A DNA stretch of 64,000 nt, from contig NZ_NNBK01000024.1 in the NCBI RefSeq assembly GCF_002803075.1, positions 1-64,000 of the forward strand. The letters are read 5' to 3'. The notes beneath the pieces were generated by a model that saw only the letters and a program-made list of their open reading frames with translations, searched no databases and was not told the origin of the DNA. Positions 8,497-16,929 of this stretch are shown here, one piece after another; within the stretch, counting starts at the first letter, position 1, and each line of letters opens with the position of its first letter. Made by a program: the position numbers and the translations under genes. This DNA is from Streptomyces sp. CB01373 (GTDB lineage: Bacteria > Actinomycetota > Actinomycetes > Streptomycetales > Streptomycetaceae).

Positions 8497-8539
8497 GACG
8501 GAAGAGGGCCCCTCCCACTGGGAGGGGCCCTCTTCCGTC
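8497..8539. terminator. Bidirectional hairpin between convergent genes
   Basis: A perfect 20-bp stem (8497-8516 with 8520-8539) has only a 3-nt loop (ACT). It sits between cvnD on + and accE on -, so it can stop transcription from both sides. Confidence 0.82.
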
Positions 8540-8568
8540 ATACGCGGCCGGTCCGGCCGGCGGTCAAC

Positions 8569-8766
8569 CTAGCCGTGCCAGCTGTGCGGGGCGCGGAAGC
8601 CGTTCTCGCGCTCCAGGCGGCGCCAGCCGGCCTTGGGGCGGCCGCGGTGGGCCGGGGTCGTGTCGGCGGGGCGAGCCGCGGCGCGGGCCAGGAGAAGGGC
8701 CGTGATGGCGGCCACTTCCTCGGGCTCGGCGTGGCCCTTCTCTACGCGGATGTCAACGTGGTCCAT
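8569..8766 (-). CDS. accE: Acyl-CoA carboxylase epsilon subunit
   Basis: This 65-aa protein has an N-terminal helix (IRVEKGHAEPEEVAAITALL) and a C-terminal GWRRLERENGFRAPHSW segment, both characteristic of the actinomycete carboxylase epsilon subunit. That subunit bridges the biotinylated alpha chain and the carboxyltransferase beta chain and raises activity. It lies 57 bp downstream of accB on the same strand, the arrangement of the S. coelicolor essential acetyl/propionyl-CoA carboxylase. It is easy to miss because of its size. Confidence 0.9.
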   Translation of the reverse strand: MDHVDIRVEKGHAEPEEVAAITALLLARAAARPADTTPAHRGRPKAGWRRLERENGFRAPHSWHG

Positions 8767-8823
8767 GGGTGTCAGTCTCCGTGGCTGAGGGGTCCGCGGG
8801 GTGGCCGCGGCACGTCCGCTGGG

Positions 8824-10407
8824 TTACTGCGGGGGGTTGCCGTGCTTGCGGGAGGGCAGGTCGGCGTGCTTGGAGTGCAGCATCGCCAGGGACTTGGCCA
8901 GGACCTCGCGGGTTTCCGCCGGGTCGATGACGTCGTCGACCAGGCCGCGCTCGGCGGCGTAGTAGGGGTGCATCAGCTCGGCCTTGTACTCCTTGACCAT
9001 CTTCTGCCGCATGGCCTCGGGGTCCTCGGCCCCGGCGATCTGGCGGCGGAAGATGACGTTGGCCGCGCCCTCGGCGCCCATCACGGCGATCTCGTTCGTC
9101 GGCCAGGCGTAGGTGAGGTCGGCGCCGATCGACTGGCTGTCCATGACGATGTAGGCACCTCCGTACGCCTTGCGCAGGATCAGCGAGATCCTCGGCACGG
9201 TGGCGTTGCAGTAGGCGTAGAGCAGCTTGGCGCCGTGCCGGATGATTCCACCGTGCTCCTGGTCGACGCCGGGCAGGAAGCCGGGTACGTCCAGAAGAGT
9301 GACGATCGGGATGTTGAAGGCGTCGCACATCTGTACGAAGCGGGCGGCCTTCTCGCTGGCCTCGATGTCCAGGACACCGGCCAGGACCTGCGGCTGGTTG
9401 GCGATGATGCCGACGACCTGGCCGTCCAGGCGGGCCATCGCGCAGATGATGTTCCGCGCCCAGCGCTCGTGGATCTCCAGGTACTCGCCGTCGTCGACGA
9501 TCTCCTCGATGACCTTGGTCATGTCGTAGGGCCGGTTGCCGTCGGCCGGGACCAGGTCGAGCAGGACGTCGGAGCGGCGGTCGACCGGGTCGGCCGACTC
9601 CGCCCGCGGCGGGTTCTCCCGGTTGTTCTGCGGGAGCAGGGACAGGAGGTAGCGCACCTCGGCGATGCACGTCTCCTCGTCGTCGTAGGCGAAGTGGCAC
9701 ACACCGGAGGTCTCGGCGTGCACGTCCGCGCCGCCCAGGCCGTTCTGGGTGATCTCCTCGCCGGTGACCGCCTTGACCACGTCCGGGCCGGTGATGAACA
9801 TCTGCGAGGTCTCGCGGACCATGAACACGAAGTCCGTGAGCGCCGGGCTGTAGGCGGCGCCGCCGGCGCACGGGCCCAGCATCACGCTGATCTGCGGGAT
9901 GACCCCGGAGGCCTTGGTGTTGCGCTGGAAGATGCCGCCGTAGCCGGCGAGGGCGGAGACGCCCTCCTGGATGCGGGCGCCGGCGCCGTCGTTGAGGGAG
10001 ACCAGCGGGGCACCGGCCGCGATGGCCATGTCCATGATCTTGTGGATCTTCGTGGCGTGGGCCTCGCCCAGCGCGCCGCCGAAGATGCGGAAGTCGTGGG
10101 CGTAGACGAAGACCGTCCTGCCCTCCACCGTGCCCCAGCCCGTGATGACACCGTCGGTGTACGGCTTCTTGGCCTCGAGGCCGAATCCGCTCGCCCGGTG
10201 CCGGCGCAGCTGCTCGACCTCCTGGAAGGAGCCCGGGTCCAGGAGCAGTTCGATCCGCTCCCGCGCGGTCAGCTTGCCCTTGGCGTGCTGTGCCGCGGTC
10301 GCCTTCTCGCTGGGGCCCGCCACCGCCTGCGCACGGATCCCGTGCAGTTCGGCGACCCGGCCGCGCGCGTCCGCCGGCTCACCCGTCGTCTCTTCCAAAA
10401 CGGTCAT
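8824..10407 (-). CDS. accB: Acyl-CoA carboxylase beta (carboxyltransferase) subunit
   Basis: This 527-aa carboxyltransferase moves CO2 from biotin to acetyl-, propionyl- or butyryl-CoA to give malonyl- and substituted malonyl-CoA for fatty acids and polyketides. It has the crotonase-type double fold with Gly-rich oxyanion segments (NDGAGARIQEGVSALAGYGG and CAGGAAYSPALTDFVFM). In the motif AYGGAYIVM, residue 420 is Ile; published work on the S. coelicolor enzymes ties Ile at this site (their 422) to broad acyl-CoA use and Asp to propionyl-CoA preference, so this is AccB-like rather than PccB-like. ATG 10407 is the natural start. It is cotranscribed with accE. Confidence 0.94.
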   Translation of the reverse strand: MTVLEETTGEPADARGRVAELHGIRAQAVAGPSEKATAAQHAKGKLTARERIELLLDPGSFQEVEQLRRHRASGFGLEAKKPYTDGVITGWGTVEGRTVFVYAHDFRIFGGALGEAHATKIHKIMDMAIAAGAPLVSLNDGAGARIQEGVSALAGYGGIFQRNTKASGVIPQISVMLGPCAGGAAYSPALTDFVFMVRETSQMFITGPDVVKAVTGEEITQNGLGGADVHAETSGVCHFAYDDEETCIAEVRYLLSLLPQNNRENPPRAESADPVDRRSDVLLDLVPADGNRPYDMTKVIEEIVDDGEYLEIHERWARNIICAMARLDGQVVGIIANQPQVLAGVLDIEASEKAARFVQMCDAFNIPIVTLLDVPGFLPGVDQEHGGIIRHGAKLLYAYCNATVPRISLILRKAYGGAYIVMDSQSIGADLTYAWPTNEIAVMGAEGAANVIFRRQIAGAEDPEAMRQKMVKEYKAELMHPYYAAERGLVDDVIDPAETREVLAKSLAMLHSKHADLPSRKHGNPPQ

Positions 10408-10623
10408 GTAGCGACCTTACGAAGGACACCTGGGAAAGCGGGCCGTTGACTCCGTACAGTCTCCGACCCGTTTTCCTGGTGCCACTGAACAGAACCTTGG
10501 CGGCTTGCAGCCCTTCCAACTGCTCAGAGGGCTTCCGCGTTGTGGAGATGTCACAAAGTCAGGGCGTGCGAGCCTGCTCACATTCGGATGCGGCACATGC
10601 CCTCACTGGAGTGACGCGCAGAC

Positions 10624-10664
10624 CCGGACGGCGGCGGCTCACACAGAGCGTAGCCGCCGTCCGG
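10624..10664 (-). terminator. Terminator after secreted M15-like gene
   Basis: A perfect 12-bp stem (CCGGACGGCGGC at 10624-10635 with 10653-10664) lies just past the stop of the gene ending at 10681. The rest of the gap to accB (10665-10680 and leftward to 10408) shows no gene and should hold the accB promoter. Confidence 0.7.
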
Positions 10665-10680
10665 GGTAGGCGGCGCCGGG

Positions 10681-11205
10681 TCAGCAGCCGCCGCAGTTGT
10701 AGTACAGGACGTCCCAGTGGTTGCCCTCGTCGGCGTAGATGTTGCCGGAGCCCGACTGGTACTGGGGGGCGCCGTCGCCGCGCAGGCCGATGTAGGCGAA
10801 GTAGTTCTTGATGTAGTTGGTCACGCAGGTGTTCTTGCCGTAGTCGAGTTTGTAGCCGTTCCAGTGGGAGTAGGTGCCGGAGGCGTGGCCGGTCTCCGTG
10901 CCGCCGGTGATGTTGAGGGCGCAGCCGCTGGCCTTCTTGAGGGTCTGCGCCCCCTTCGCGGTGTCCAGGTTGAGCTGGTCGAAGGACGTACAGGTGGAGA
11001 CGTTGCGGTCCGAGCAGTTGCCGGAGGAGGACCAGGTGACGCCCACGTCGCGGAACATCTGAGTGGCGGTGGCGTGGCTGATCTTGGTGGCGGCGGAGGC
11101 CTCGGTGGCCGTACCGATGACCGCGACACCGGGGGCGACGACGAGGGCGAGGGCGGTGACCGCGGCGCGGGCCTTGGTGAGCTTGCCGACCTTCGTGATC
11201 TTCAT
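10681..11205 (-). CDS. Secreted M15-like (D-Ala-D-Ala carboxypeptidase fold) protein
   Basis: This 174-aa exported protein has a basic N-terminus (MKITKVGKLTKAR), a hydrophobic core and likely cleavage after TEASA near residue 38. The mature part contains SHWNGYKLD, which fits the H-x2-G-x3-D spacing of M15/VanY-type zinc peptidases, and a later NHWDV that could supply the third ligand. Six cysteines suggest disulfides. ATG 11205 has AGGAAGG upstream; longer in-frame starts add a non-signal segment. Cell-wall peptide cleavage is inferred from these short motifs only, and the protein may be inactive or regulatory. Confidence 0.6.
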   Translation of the reverse strand: MKITKVGKLTKARAAVTALALVVAPGVAVIGTATEASAATKISHATATQMFRDVGVTWSSSGNCSDRNVSTCTSFDQLNLDTAKGAQTLKKASGCALNITGGTETGHASGTYSHWNGYKLDYGKNTCVTNYIKNYFAYIGLRGDGAPQYQSGSGNIYADEGNHWDVLYYNCGGC

Positions 11206-11404
11206 GGGGGAACCTTCCTGCTGTCGGCCGTGCGTCCTGTGGGGCGGCTGTGCAGGTGGTGCAGGTGGTGCAGGGAGATAGTGCCCGAGGTCTACGCGCG
11301 TCCGCCAGAGGGCGTAAGCGATTACTGTCCGCCATCCCGCGAACACGTACCGGATGATGTTGAAAGTCGAACGGAATAGGTCTACGGTCGTAACCGTTCA
11401 CCTC

Positions 11405-11418
11405 GTTGAATCTTCAAC
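11405..11418 (+). promoter_or_regulatory. Palindrome GTTGAA-TC-TTCAAC before yceI
   Basis: A perfect 6-bp inverted repeat lies 56 bp before the yceI-like start. A further GTTGAA half site lies about 50 bp upstream, near 11358. Such sites often bind MarR- or TetR-type repressors; no regulator gene is adjacent. Confidence 0.4.
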
Positions 11419-11474
11419 TTACTGGGCGCTCCGCCTCGGCACCGAGCGAACCCACCGTCCTCAAGGAGCACCTC

Positions 11475-12086
11475 ATGGGCATCTTCGGCCGCAAGAACGT
11501 CACCACCGGCACCACCAGCGCCGCCCCCGCCGCCGTGAACCCGGCTCTGGCCGCGCTCACCGGCGAGTACACGATCGACCCCTCGCACTCCACGCTCGGC
11601 TTCGTCGCGCGGCACGCCATGGTCACGAACGTCAAGGGCAAGTTCAACGACTTCACCGGTGCCCTGCACCTGGACGGCACCGACCCGGCCGCCTCTACCG
11701 CGTCCATCGACGTCAGGATGGACAGCATCGACACGGGCTCCGCGGACCGCGACGGCCACCTGAAGAGCGCGGACTTCTTCAGGACCGAGGAGTTCCCGCA
11801 GATGACCTTCCGCTCCACCAAGGCGGAGGCCCTGGGCGGCGACGACTACCGCATCACCGGTGACCTGACCATCCTCGGTGTCACCAAGCCGCTCACCATC
11901 GACCTCGAGTTCAACGGCGCCGCGAAGGACCCGTTCGGCAACGAGCGCGTCGGTTTCGAGGGCAAGGCCGAGATCCTGCGCTCGGAGTGGGGCCTGACCT
12001 GGAACGCGGCCCTGGAGACCGGCGGTGTCCTGGTGTCCGACAAGATCAAGCTGAGCTTCGACATCTCGGCCGTCAAGAACGCCTGA
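11475..12086 (+). CDS. YceI family protein
   Basis: This 203-aa protein has the YceI lipocalin-like beta-barrel, a fold that binds polyisoprenoids or amphiphiles. Typical segments are YTIDPSHSTLGFVARH, VTNVKGKFNDFTG, SADFFRTEEFPQMTF and LTILGVTKPLTIDLEF. There is no signal peptide; a 30-residue Ala/Thr-rich leader precedes the barrel, so it should be cytoplasmic. ATG 11475 has AGGAG six bases upstream, and the longer ATG at 11406 overlaps the operator. It converges with the next gene, only 7 bp separating the stop codons. The substrate is unknown. Confidence 0.88.
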   Translation: MGIFGRKNVTTGTTSAAPAAVNPALAALTGEYTIDPSHSTLGFVARHAMVTNVKGKFNDFTGALHLDGTDPAASTASIDVRMDSIDTGSADRDGHLKSADFFRTEEFPQMTFRSTKAEALGGDDYRITGDLTILGVTKPLTIDLEFNGAAKDPFGNERVGFEGKAEILRSEWGLTWNAALETGGVLVSDKIKLSFDISAVKNA

Positions 12087-12093
12087 GCCGGGC

Positions 12094-13563
12094 TCAGAAC
12101 CCGCCCCCGAAGTCACCGCCTCCCCCACCGAAGTCGCCTCCCCCGCCGTCGCCGAAGCCACCGCTGAAGTCACCGGGGTCGAAGTCCGCGCCCGACAGGT
12201 CGCCGCCCTGGGGGCCGCCGTACGCGCCGAAGTCGCCGTAGCCGGTGCCGTAGTCGGCCGCGTACGACGGGGTGGCCATCATGCTGCCGAGCAGCGTGCC
12301 GACCAGAAGGCCGGGCAGGAGGCCGCCGCCGAAGTAGCCGCCCGCCCAGGGGCCGTACGCGGGGCCGGCGTCCCAGTAGGGGCGGCGGCCCCATTCGGTG
12401 TCGACCTCGCGCACACGCGGGTCCCGGCCGTCGGCCAGGCGGACCTGGTCGGCCGCGCACACCGGGACCTCGCGGGGTGAGCCGCCCGGGGGCGTCCAGG
12501 TGGCGTCGGTGACCGACGGGCCGTGGCGCGGGTCGAAGAAGCAGGGCGGACGGCGCTCGGGCAGCGGACGGCCCTCGCGGCGCGCGGCGAGCTGGGCGAG
12601 CGAGAACCGCCCGTCCTCCAGGGCCTGGGTCACCGCCCGCACATCCTCCGGCCTGTCGGCGGCGGCCATGTACTGCTTGGCCTGTTCGTAGGCGTCCAGC
12701 GCACGCTCGTAGTCGGCGCGCATGGCGTCGTCCGCGCCGGCCTCCGCCGGATGGAAGTCGAGGCGGTCCAGCTCCTCGCCGAAGGCGGTGATGTCCTCGT
12801 CGACCACGACCCGCAGCTTCTCCAGCGCGGCCCGCTGCTCCGCCTCCCGGCGACTCCTGCCGCGCCTGACCAGGGCGTACGCTCCCACGCCGCCCGCCAC
12901 CAGGACCGCGGCGGCGGTGATCAGCGCCGTGTTCGGGACCGTGCCGCGGTGCCCGGTGTCACCCCAGGTGCGGGGCGCCGAGCCGCCCATGCCGGCCAGG
13001 GCACGGTCGGTGAAGTCGGTGAGCTGGGTCCTGGCGCTCTCCCCCTGGACGCTGGTGACCAGGTTGCCCACGGCCGTGCGCGACAGCACCGAGGAGTCGG
13101 CGCGGGCGTCGAACCTGTCGCCGAGGCGGACGGCGTAGGCGCCGGTGATGCCGGTGGCCGTGCGCAGCTCGGTGAACAGGTTCCGCGTCGGGTAGTCCGC
13201 CGGCAGTACCGCGATGAACAGGGGTTTTCCGGCGTCCTTGATCCGCCGGGTGAGCGCGGCGGCGTCGGCGCGCGAGAGCTGTGCGGACGCGGCCGGATCG
13301 ACGTAGACCGGACTCCTGCGGAGCGCCTGGGCGATCGCGGAGACACTGGTCACCGCCGCGACCCGCGGCACACCGCCCGGCAGCGCGACCGCGTCGGGCC
13401 GGACGTTCACGACCGGGGCCGCCATGGGCACGGCGGCAGCGGGCGTCGTGCTCGCGCTCGTCGTGACCTCCGCCGCGACGGAGGCCGGGGCCGCGACCAT
13501 CACGGCGGCCGCGAGGGCGAGAAGAGGGCGGAGAAGGGCTCGGGTCGGGGCGGCGGCCTTCAT
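12094..13563 (-). CDS. Exported membrane protein with Gly-rich C-terminus, function unknown
   Basis: This 489-aa protein has an N-terminal signal or anchor (LLRPLLALAAAVMVAAP) and an extracytoplasmic domain of about 190 residues. One TM segment follows near residue 215 (LITAAAVLVAGGVGAYALV), then a charged, helical cytoplasmic region. It ends with a tail made almost entirely of Gly, Asp and Phe (DFGGG units). The architecture resembles TPM/YgcG-type membrane proteins, which also end in Gly-rich tails, but I do not see a clear TPM motif, so no function is assigned. A Cys-containing segment (PPCFFDPRHGP, later VCAADQV) is conserved-looking. ATG 13563 is used. Confidence 0.75.
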   Translation of the reverse strand: MKAAAPTRALLRPLLALAAAVMVAAPASVAAEVTTSASTTPAAAVPMAAPVVNVRPDAVALPGGVPRVAAVTSVSAIAQALRRSPVYVDPAASAQLSRADAAALTRRIKDAGKPLFIAVLPADYPTRNLFTELRTATGITGAYAVRLGDRFDARADSSVLSRTAVGNLVTSVQGESARTQLTDFTDRALAGMGGSAPRTWGDTGHRGTVPNTALITAAAVLVAGGVGAYALVRRGRSRREAEQRAALEKLRVVVDEDITAFGEELDRLDFHPAEAGADDAMRADYERALDAYEQAKQYMAAADRPEDVRAVTQALEDGRFSLAQLAARREGRPLPERRPPCFFDPRHGPSVTDATWTPPGGSPREVPVCAADQVRLADGRDPRVREVDTEWGRRPYWDAGPAYGPWAGGYFGGGLLPGLLVGTLLGSMMATPSYAADYGTGYGDFGAYGGPQGGDLSGADFDPGDFSGGFGDGGGGDFGGGGGDFGGGF

Positions 13564-13612
13564 GCTTCGAAGTTACCGGAATACGGACAAACCGGCCGCC
13601 ATGGGCAGAGGC

Positions 13613-13640
13613 GGCGTCCCGCGCACCCGCGCGGGACGCC
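13613..13640 (-). terminator. Terminator of GH3 gene
   Basis: A perfect 12-bp stem (GGCGTCCCGCGC at 13613-13624 with 13629-13640) has a 4-nt loop, immediately after the GH3 stop on the minus strand. Confidence 0.78.
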
Positions 13641-13653
13641 CCCTGCTTTCGAC

Positions 13654-16600
13654 TCACGCGGCCGAGTAGGCCTTCGTGAGCTGATCCACCGCCGCTCCGT
13701 ACCGTCCCGTCAGCAGCAGATGATCCGCGTCGGCGAAGGGCTTCGCCATCGCCGCGCTCATCCGCCCGTCCGCCTTCTGCTGAACGATCAGCCGCGCCTT
13801 GGTGACCAGCTCGCGGCCCACCGTGTCGGCGCCCGTCCGTTCGGCCGCCCACGCCGCCAGACCCAGCGCCTTGAGCGTCGCCGTGCCGCCCGCCGGGACG
13901 CCGCTGAGCGTGGTCAGGCCCCAGCCGTAGGGGAACTGCGGGTCGTACGCCGTGTCGCCCACGTTGATCGGGAGCTGCTCCTGCGACTTCGGCCAGGTCA
14001 CCGGGAGCTGCCCGGTGAAGGGCCGGGTGCCGTAGAGCACGTCGGCCACGCCGTCGCCCTCGGTTCCCGGCAGCCAGGAGGCGACGAGGGCATCGATCTT
14101 CCCGAGCCGGTCGCCGATGAGCTGCGGACGCCCGGAGACGACCAGCACCGCGCACTTCATGGCCCCGCACACCTTGTCCACGGCTGCCCGGTCGGCGGCC
14201 GAGAGCTGGAGGTCGTGGCCGTTGCCGACGTCGCCCACGCCCTCGGCGTACGGGGTCTCGCCGACGACGACCACCCCCACGTCGTGACCGGACGTGGGCG
14301 CCGAGGCGTCCTTGGAGTAGGTGACGTTCCCGCCCGCCTTGCGCATGGCCTGGAGGATCGTCGTGCCCTGGGTGTGGGTGCCGGACTCGCCCTGCCAGGT
14401 GATGGTCCAGCCACCGGTCTGGTTGCCGAGGTCGTCGGCGTTGGACCCGGCGACGTAGACCTTGGCCTTCTTCTTCAGCGGCAGCAGGCCGCCCTTGTTC
14501 TTCAGCAGCACCTGGGACTCGGCGGCTGCCTGCCGGGCGACGGCGCGGTGGTCGGCGGAGCCGATCCGGGAGGCGCCGGCGGTGTCGGAGTAGGGGTGCT
14601 CGAACAGGCCCAGTTCGAACTTCTTGGTGAGGATCCGGGAGACCGCGTCGTCGATCCGCTCGACGCTGATCCGGCCCGCCTTCACCTCGGCGACCAGGTT
14701 CGCCCGGAAGGCCTGGTACGCGTACGGCACCATGATCATGTCCAGGCCGGCGTTGACCGACGTGCGGACCTGCGTGGCGGCGTCGCCGGGGAGCTGGTCG
14801 ATGGCGGCCCAGTCGCTGATGACGAAGCCGTCGAAGCCCATGCGGTCCTTGAGCACGCCGTTGATCATGTCGCCGCGGGCGTGCATCTTCACCGGGCCCT
14901 GCCCGTCGCCGGCGATGTCCAGCGAGGAGTACGACGGCATGACCGAGCCGATGCCCCGGGCCACGGCCGTCCGGTACGGCGCCAGGTGGATGTCCTCCAA
15001 CTGCTGCCGGGTGACCTTGGTGACGCCCTGGTCGATGGGGTAGGAGCCGGTGGTGGAGGAGCCGTACAGGGTGCCGCCGTCGCCGACGAAGTGCTTGGCG
15101 GTGGCCAGCACCTTGTCACCGCGGCTCAGGTCACGCCCGTCCGCGCGACCCTGAAGGCCCTGGATGACGGTCTCCATGGAGTCCACCAGCGCCGGGTCCT
15201 CGCCGAAGGACTCGTAGGAGCGGCCCCAGCGTTCGTCGCGGGTGACGCACAGGCAGGGCGCGAAGTCCCACTGGATCCCGGTGGCGCGGACCTCGCTCGC
15301 CGTCACCGCGCCGGTCTTCTCGGCCAGCCGGGGGTCGCGGGAGGCGCCGATGCCGATGTTGTGCGGCATGACCGTGGCACCGGCCAGGTTGTTGTGCCCG
15401 TGCACCGCGTCCACCCCGTAGATCAGCGGGATCTGGTAGCGGGTGGCCCGGGTGCGCAGCTGGAAGTCGTCGATCATCTTCGCCCAGGCCTGCGGCGTGT
15501 TGGGCGTCGGGGTCGAGCCGCCGCCGGACAGCAGGGAGCCGAGGTCGTAGGCGGCGATGTCGCCCGGGGCGGTCATCGCCCCGCGCTCGGCCTGGGTCAT
15601 CTGCCCGGCCTTCTCCTCCAGGGACATCCGGGAGATCAGGTCCGCGACCCGCTTGCGCACCGGCAGCTTGCTGTCGAGGTACGGCAGTCCGTGCGCGTCG
15701 ACGACGATCTGCGGGTTCTCGGCGGGGGCCTTGGCGCCGGTGACGGCGAGCTGCAGCGGGATCGTCCCGGCGGCCTTCGCGGCCTTGGCCTTGAGGGTGG
15801 TGACCTTCAGGGTGCGGGAGGTGCCGGAGGCGGTGCCCGCGGGGAAGGTGAGGGTGCCGGAGGCCGGGGTGTAGTCCTTGCCGGACTCGGCGGTGCCGGT
15901 GCCGGTGCGGTAGGCGACCGTCACCGGCTCGTCGAGCGGGGCGGAGCCGGTGGTGGCGACGGTGACCTTCACCGCCGCCGTGCCGCCCGCGGTGACCGGG
16001 TAGACCGGGGCGTCGGTCGTGACGGAGGCGCGCGCCGACTGGTCGGCCCTGCCGTACAACTGCACGTCGTCCATGGCGAACCGGCCCTTGACGCCGGTCG
16101 GCAGGGTGACGGCGTACCCCCACATCGCGGTGAGGCCGAGGACGTGGTCGATGCCGCCGACCGGCTGGTAGTCCGTGCGATAGGTGAAGTCACCGAAGGG
16201 CAGCTCGATCTGCTTCCAGCCGGTGAAGTCGTCGGTGAAGGAGGTCGTCCACAGCTCGGACGCCTCACCGTGCGCGCCGCCGTCCTTGATCTCGAAGGCG
16301 ATCTTCCTGCCGTTGTTCTGGCCCTCCCACCAGAACCGGATGCCCTGGTGGGCGGACCAGTCGTGGGCCGGCAGGGCGGCCGCGAAGTCGTGGGTGAAGC
16401 CGCCGTAGCCGCTGATGTCGTACGTGCCGGAGAGGACCTTGGCGCCCTCGGGTGCGTCGGAGCGGTCGGCGAACTGCAGCGTGGGCGGATCGTCACTGTC
16501 GCCGCCCCAGGTGAAGATGCCCTCCGCGGGCTGGGCGGCGAAGGGCACCTCGCCCTCGAAGCGGTCGATGGACACGGGGGCGGGCCCCGGGTCGCCGGCC

Positions 16601-16671
16601 GCGTGTGCCGACGTCAGCGGGATCAGCGCGGCGAGCAGGCCGGCGGAGACGAGCAGGGCGGTTCTTCGCAT
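13654..16671 (-). CDS. Secreted multidomain glycoside hydrolase family 3 (beta-glucosidase type)
   Basis: This 1005-aa exported enzyme releases beta-linked sugars from the non-reducing end. It has a signal peptide (cleavage after SAHA), then a CBM11/CIA30-like beta-sandwich (about residues 35-195). A Calx-beta-like domain follows (about 205-300), then GH3 N-terminal barrel and GH3 C-terminal domains. The GFVISDW motif places the catalytic nucleophile at Asp620, and MSLEEKAGQM opens the barrel. ATG 16671 is chosen, with GGAAGG upstream and a clean signal peptide; the 16-residue longer form is unlikely. It is transcribed divergently from a GH30 gene, so both may respond to the same glucan-derived inducer. 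Confidence 0.92.
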   Translation of the reverse strand: MRRTALLVSAGLLAALIPLTSAHAAGDPGPAPVSIDRFEGEVPFAAQPAEGIFTWGGDSDDPPTLQFADRSDAPEGAKVLSGTYDISGYGGFTHDFAAALPAHDWSAHQGIRFWWEGQNNGRKIAFEIKDGGAHGEASELWTTSFTDDFTGWKQIELPFGDFTYRTDYQPVGGIDHVLGLTAMWGYAVTLPTGVKGRFAMDDVQLYGRADQSARASVTTDAPVYPVTAGGTAAVKVTVATTGSAPLDEPVTVAYRTGTGTAESGKDYTPASGTLTFPAGTASGTSRTLKVTTLKAKAAKAAGTIPLQLAVTGAKAPAENPQIVVDAHGLPYLDSKLPVRKRVADLISRMSLEEKAGQMTQAERGAMTAPGDIAAYDLGSLLSGGGSTPTPNTPQAWAKMIDDFQLRTRATRYQIPLIYGVDAVHGHNNLAGATVMPHNIGIGASRDPRLAEKTGAVTASEVRATGIQWDFAPCLCVTRDERWGRSYESFGEDPALVDSMETVIQGLQGRADGRDLSRGDKVLATAKHFVGDGGTLYGSSTTGSYPIDQGVTKVTRQQLEDIHLAPYRTAVARGIGSVMPSYSSLDIAGDGQGPVKMHARGDMINGVLKDRMGFDGFVISDWAAIDQLPGDAATQVRTSVNAGLDMIMVPYAYQAFRANLVAEVKAGRISVERIDDAVSRILTKKFELGLFEHPYSDTAGASRIGSADHRAVARQAAAESQVLLKNKGGLLPLKKKAKVYVAGSNADDLGNQTGGWTITWQGESGTHTQGTTILQAMRKAGGNVTYSKDASAPTSGHDVGVVVVGETPYAEGVGDVGNGHDLQLSAADRAAVDKVCGAMKCAVLVVSGRPQLIGDRLGKIDALVASWLPGTEGDGVADVLYGTRPFTGQLPVTWPKSQEQLPINVGDTAYDPQFPYGWGLTTLSGVPAGGTATLKALGLAAWAAERTGADTVGRELVTKARLIVQQKADGRMSAAMAKPFADADHLLLTGRYGAAVDQLTKAYSAA

Positions 16672-16714
16672 GGACGGACCTTCCCTCGGCTCTGGGACTT
16701 CCCCAGGCTCATGA

Positions 16715-16747
16715 TTCACTCACGACTTAGATCACGGCTTGAGTGAA
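16715..16747. promoter_or_regulatory. Inverted repeat in GH3/GH30 divergent promoter
   Basis: TTCACTCA (16715-16722) and TGAGTGAA (16740-16747) form an 8-bp inverted repeat with a 17-bp spacer. It lies 44 bp from the GH3 start, in the 258-bp gap between the divergent glycosidase genes. A related CTTCACTCC occurs near 16773. It could be a shared operator; no regulator is adjacent. Confidence 0.4.
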
Positions 16748-16929
16748 CTAGTGTCCTGCCACTGCCGTCAAGACTTCACTCCGGACTGCGGGGATTGCCA
16801 ACTCACGGCCGGATCAAGGAGGTTGTCGCTTCGGCTCCTGAACGCGCACCCTCTTGACTCGGCCCCGAAGCCGTCATTTACTCACCGCTCGCACGCCCCA
16901 TCCCCCCACCTCACGAAGGGCGGCACCCG

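Noticed and set aside
12523..16746. 1407-codon plus-strand open frame
   Set aside because: It runs antisense through the Gly-rich membrane protein and the GH3 gene, both with recognisable domains and starts; its composition is that of a shadow frame.
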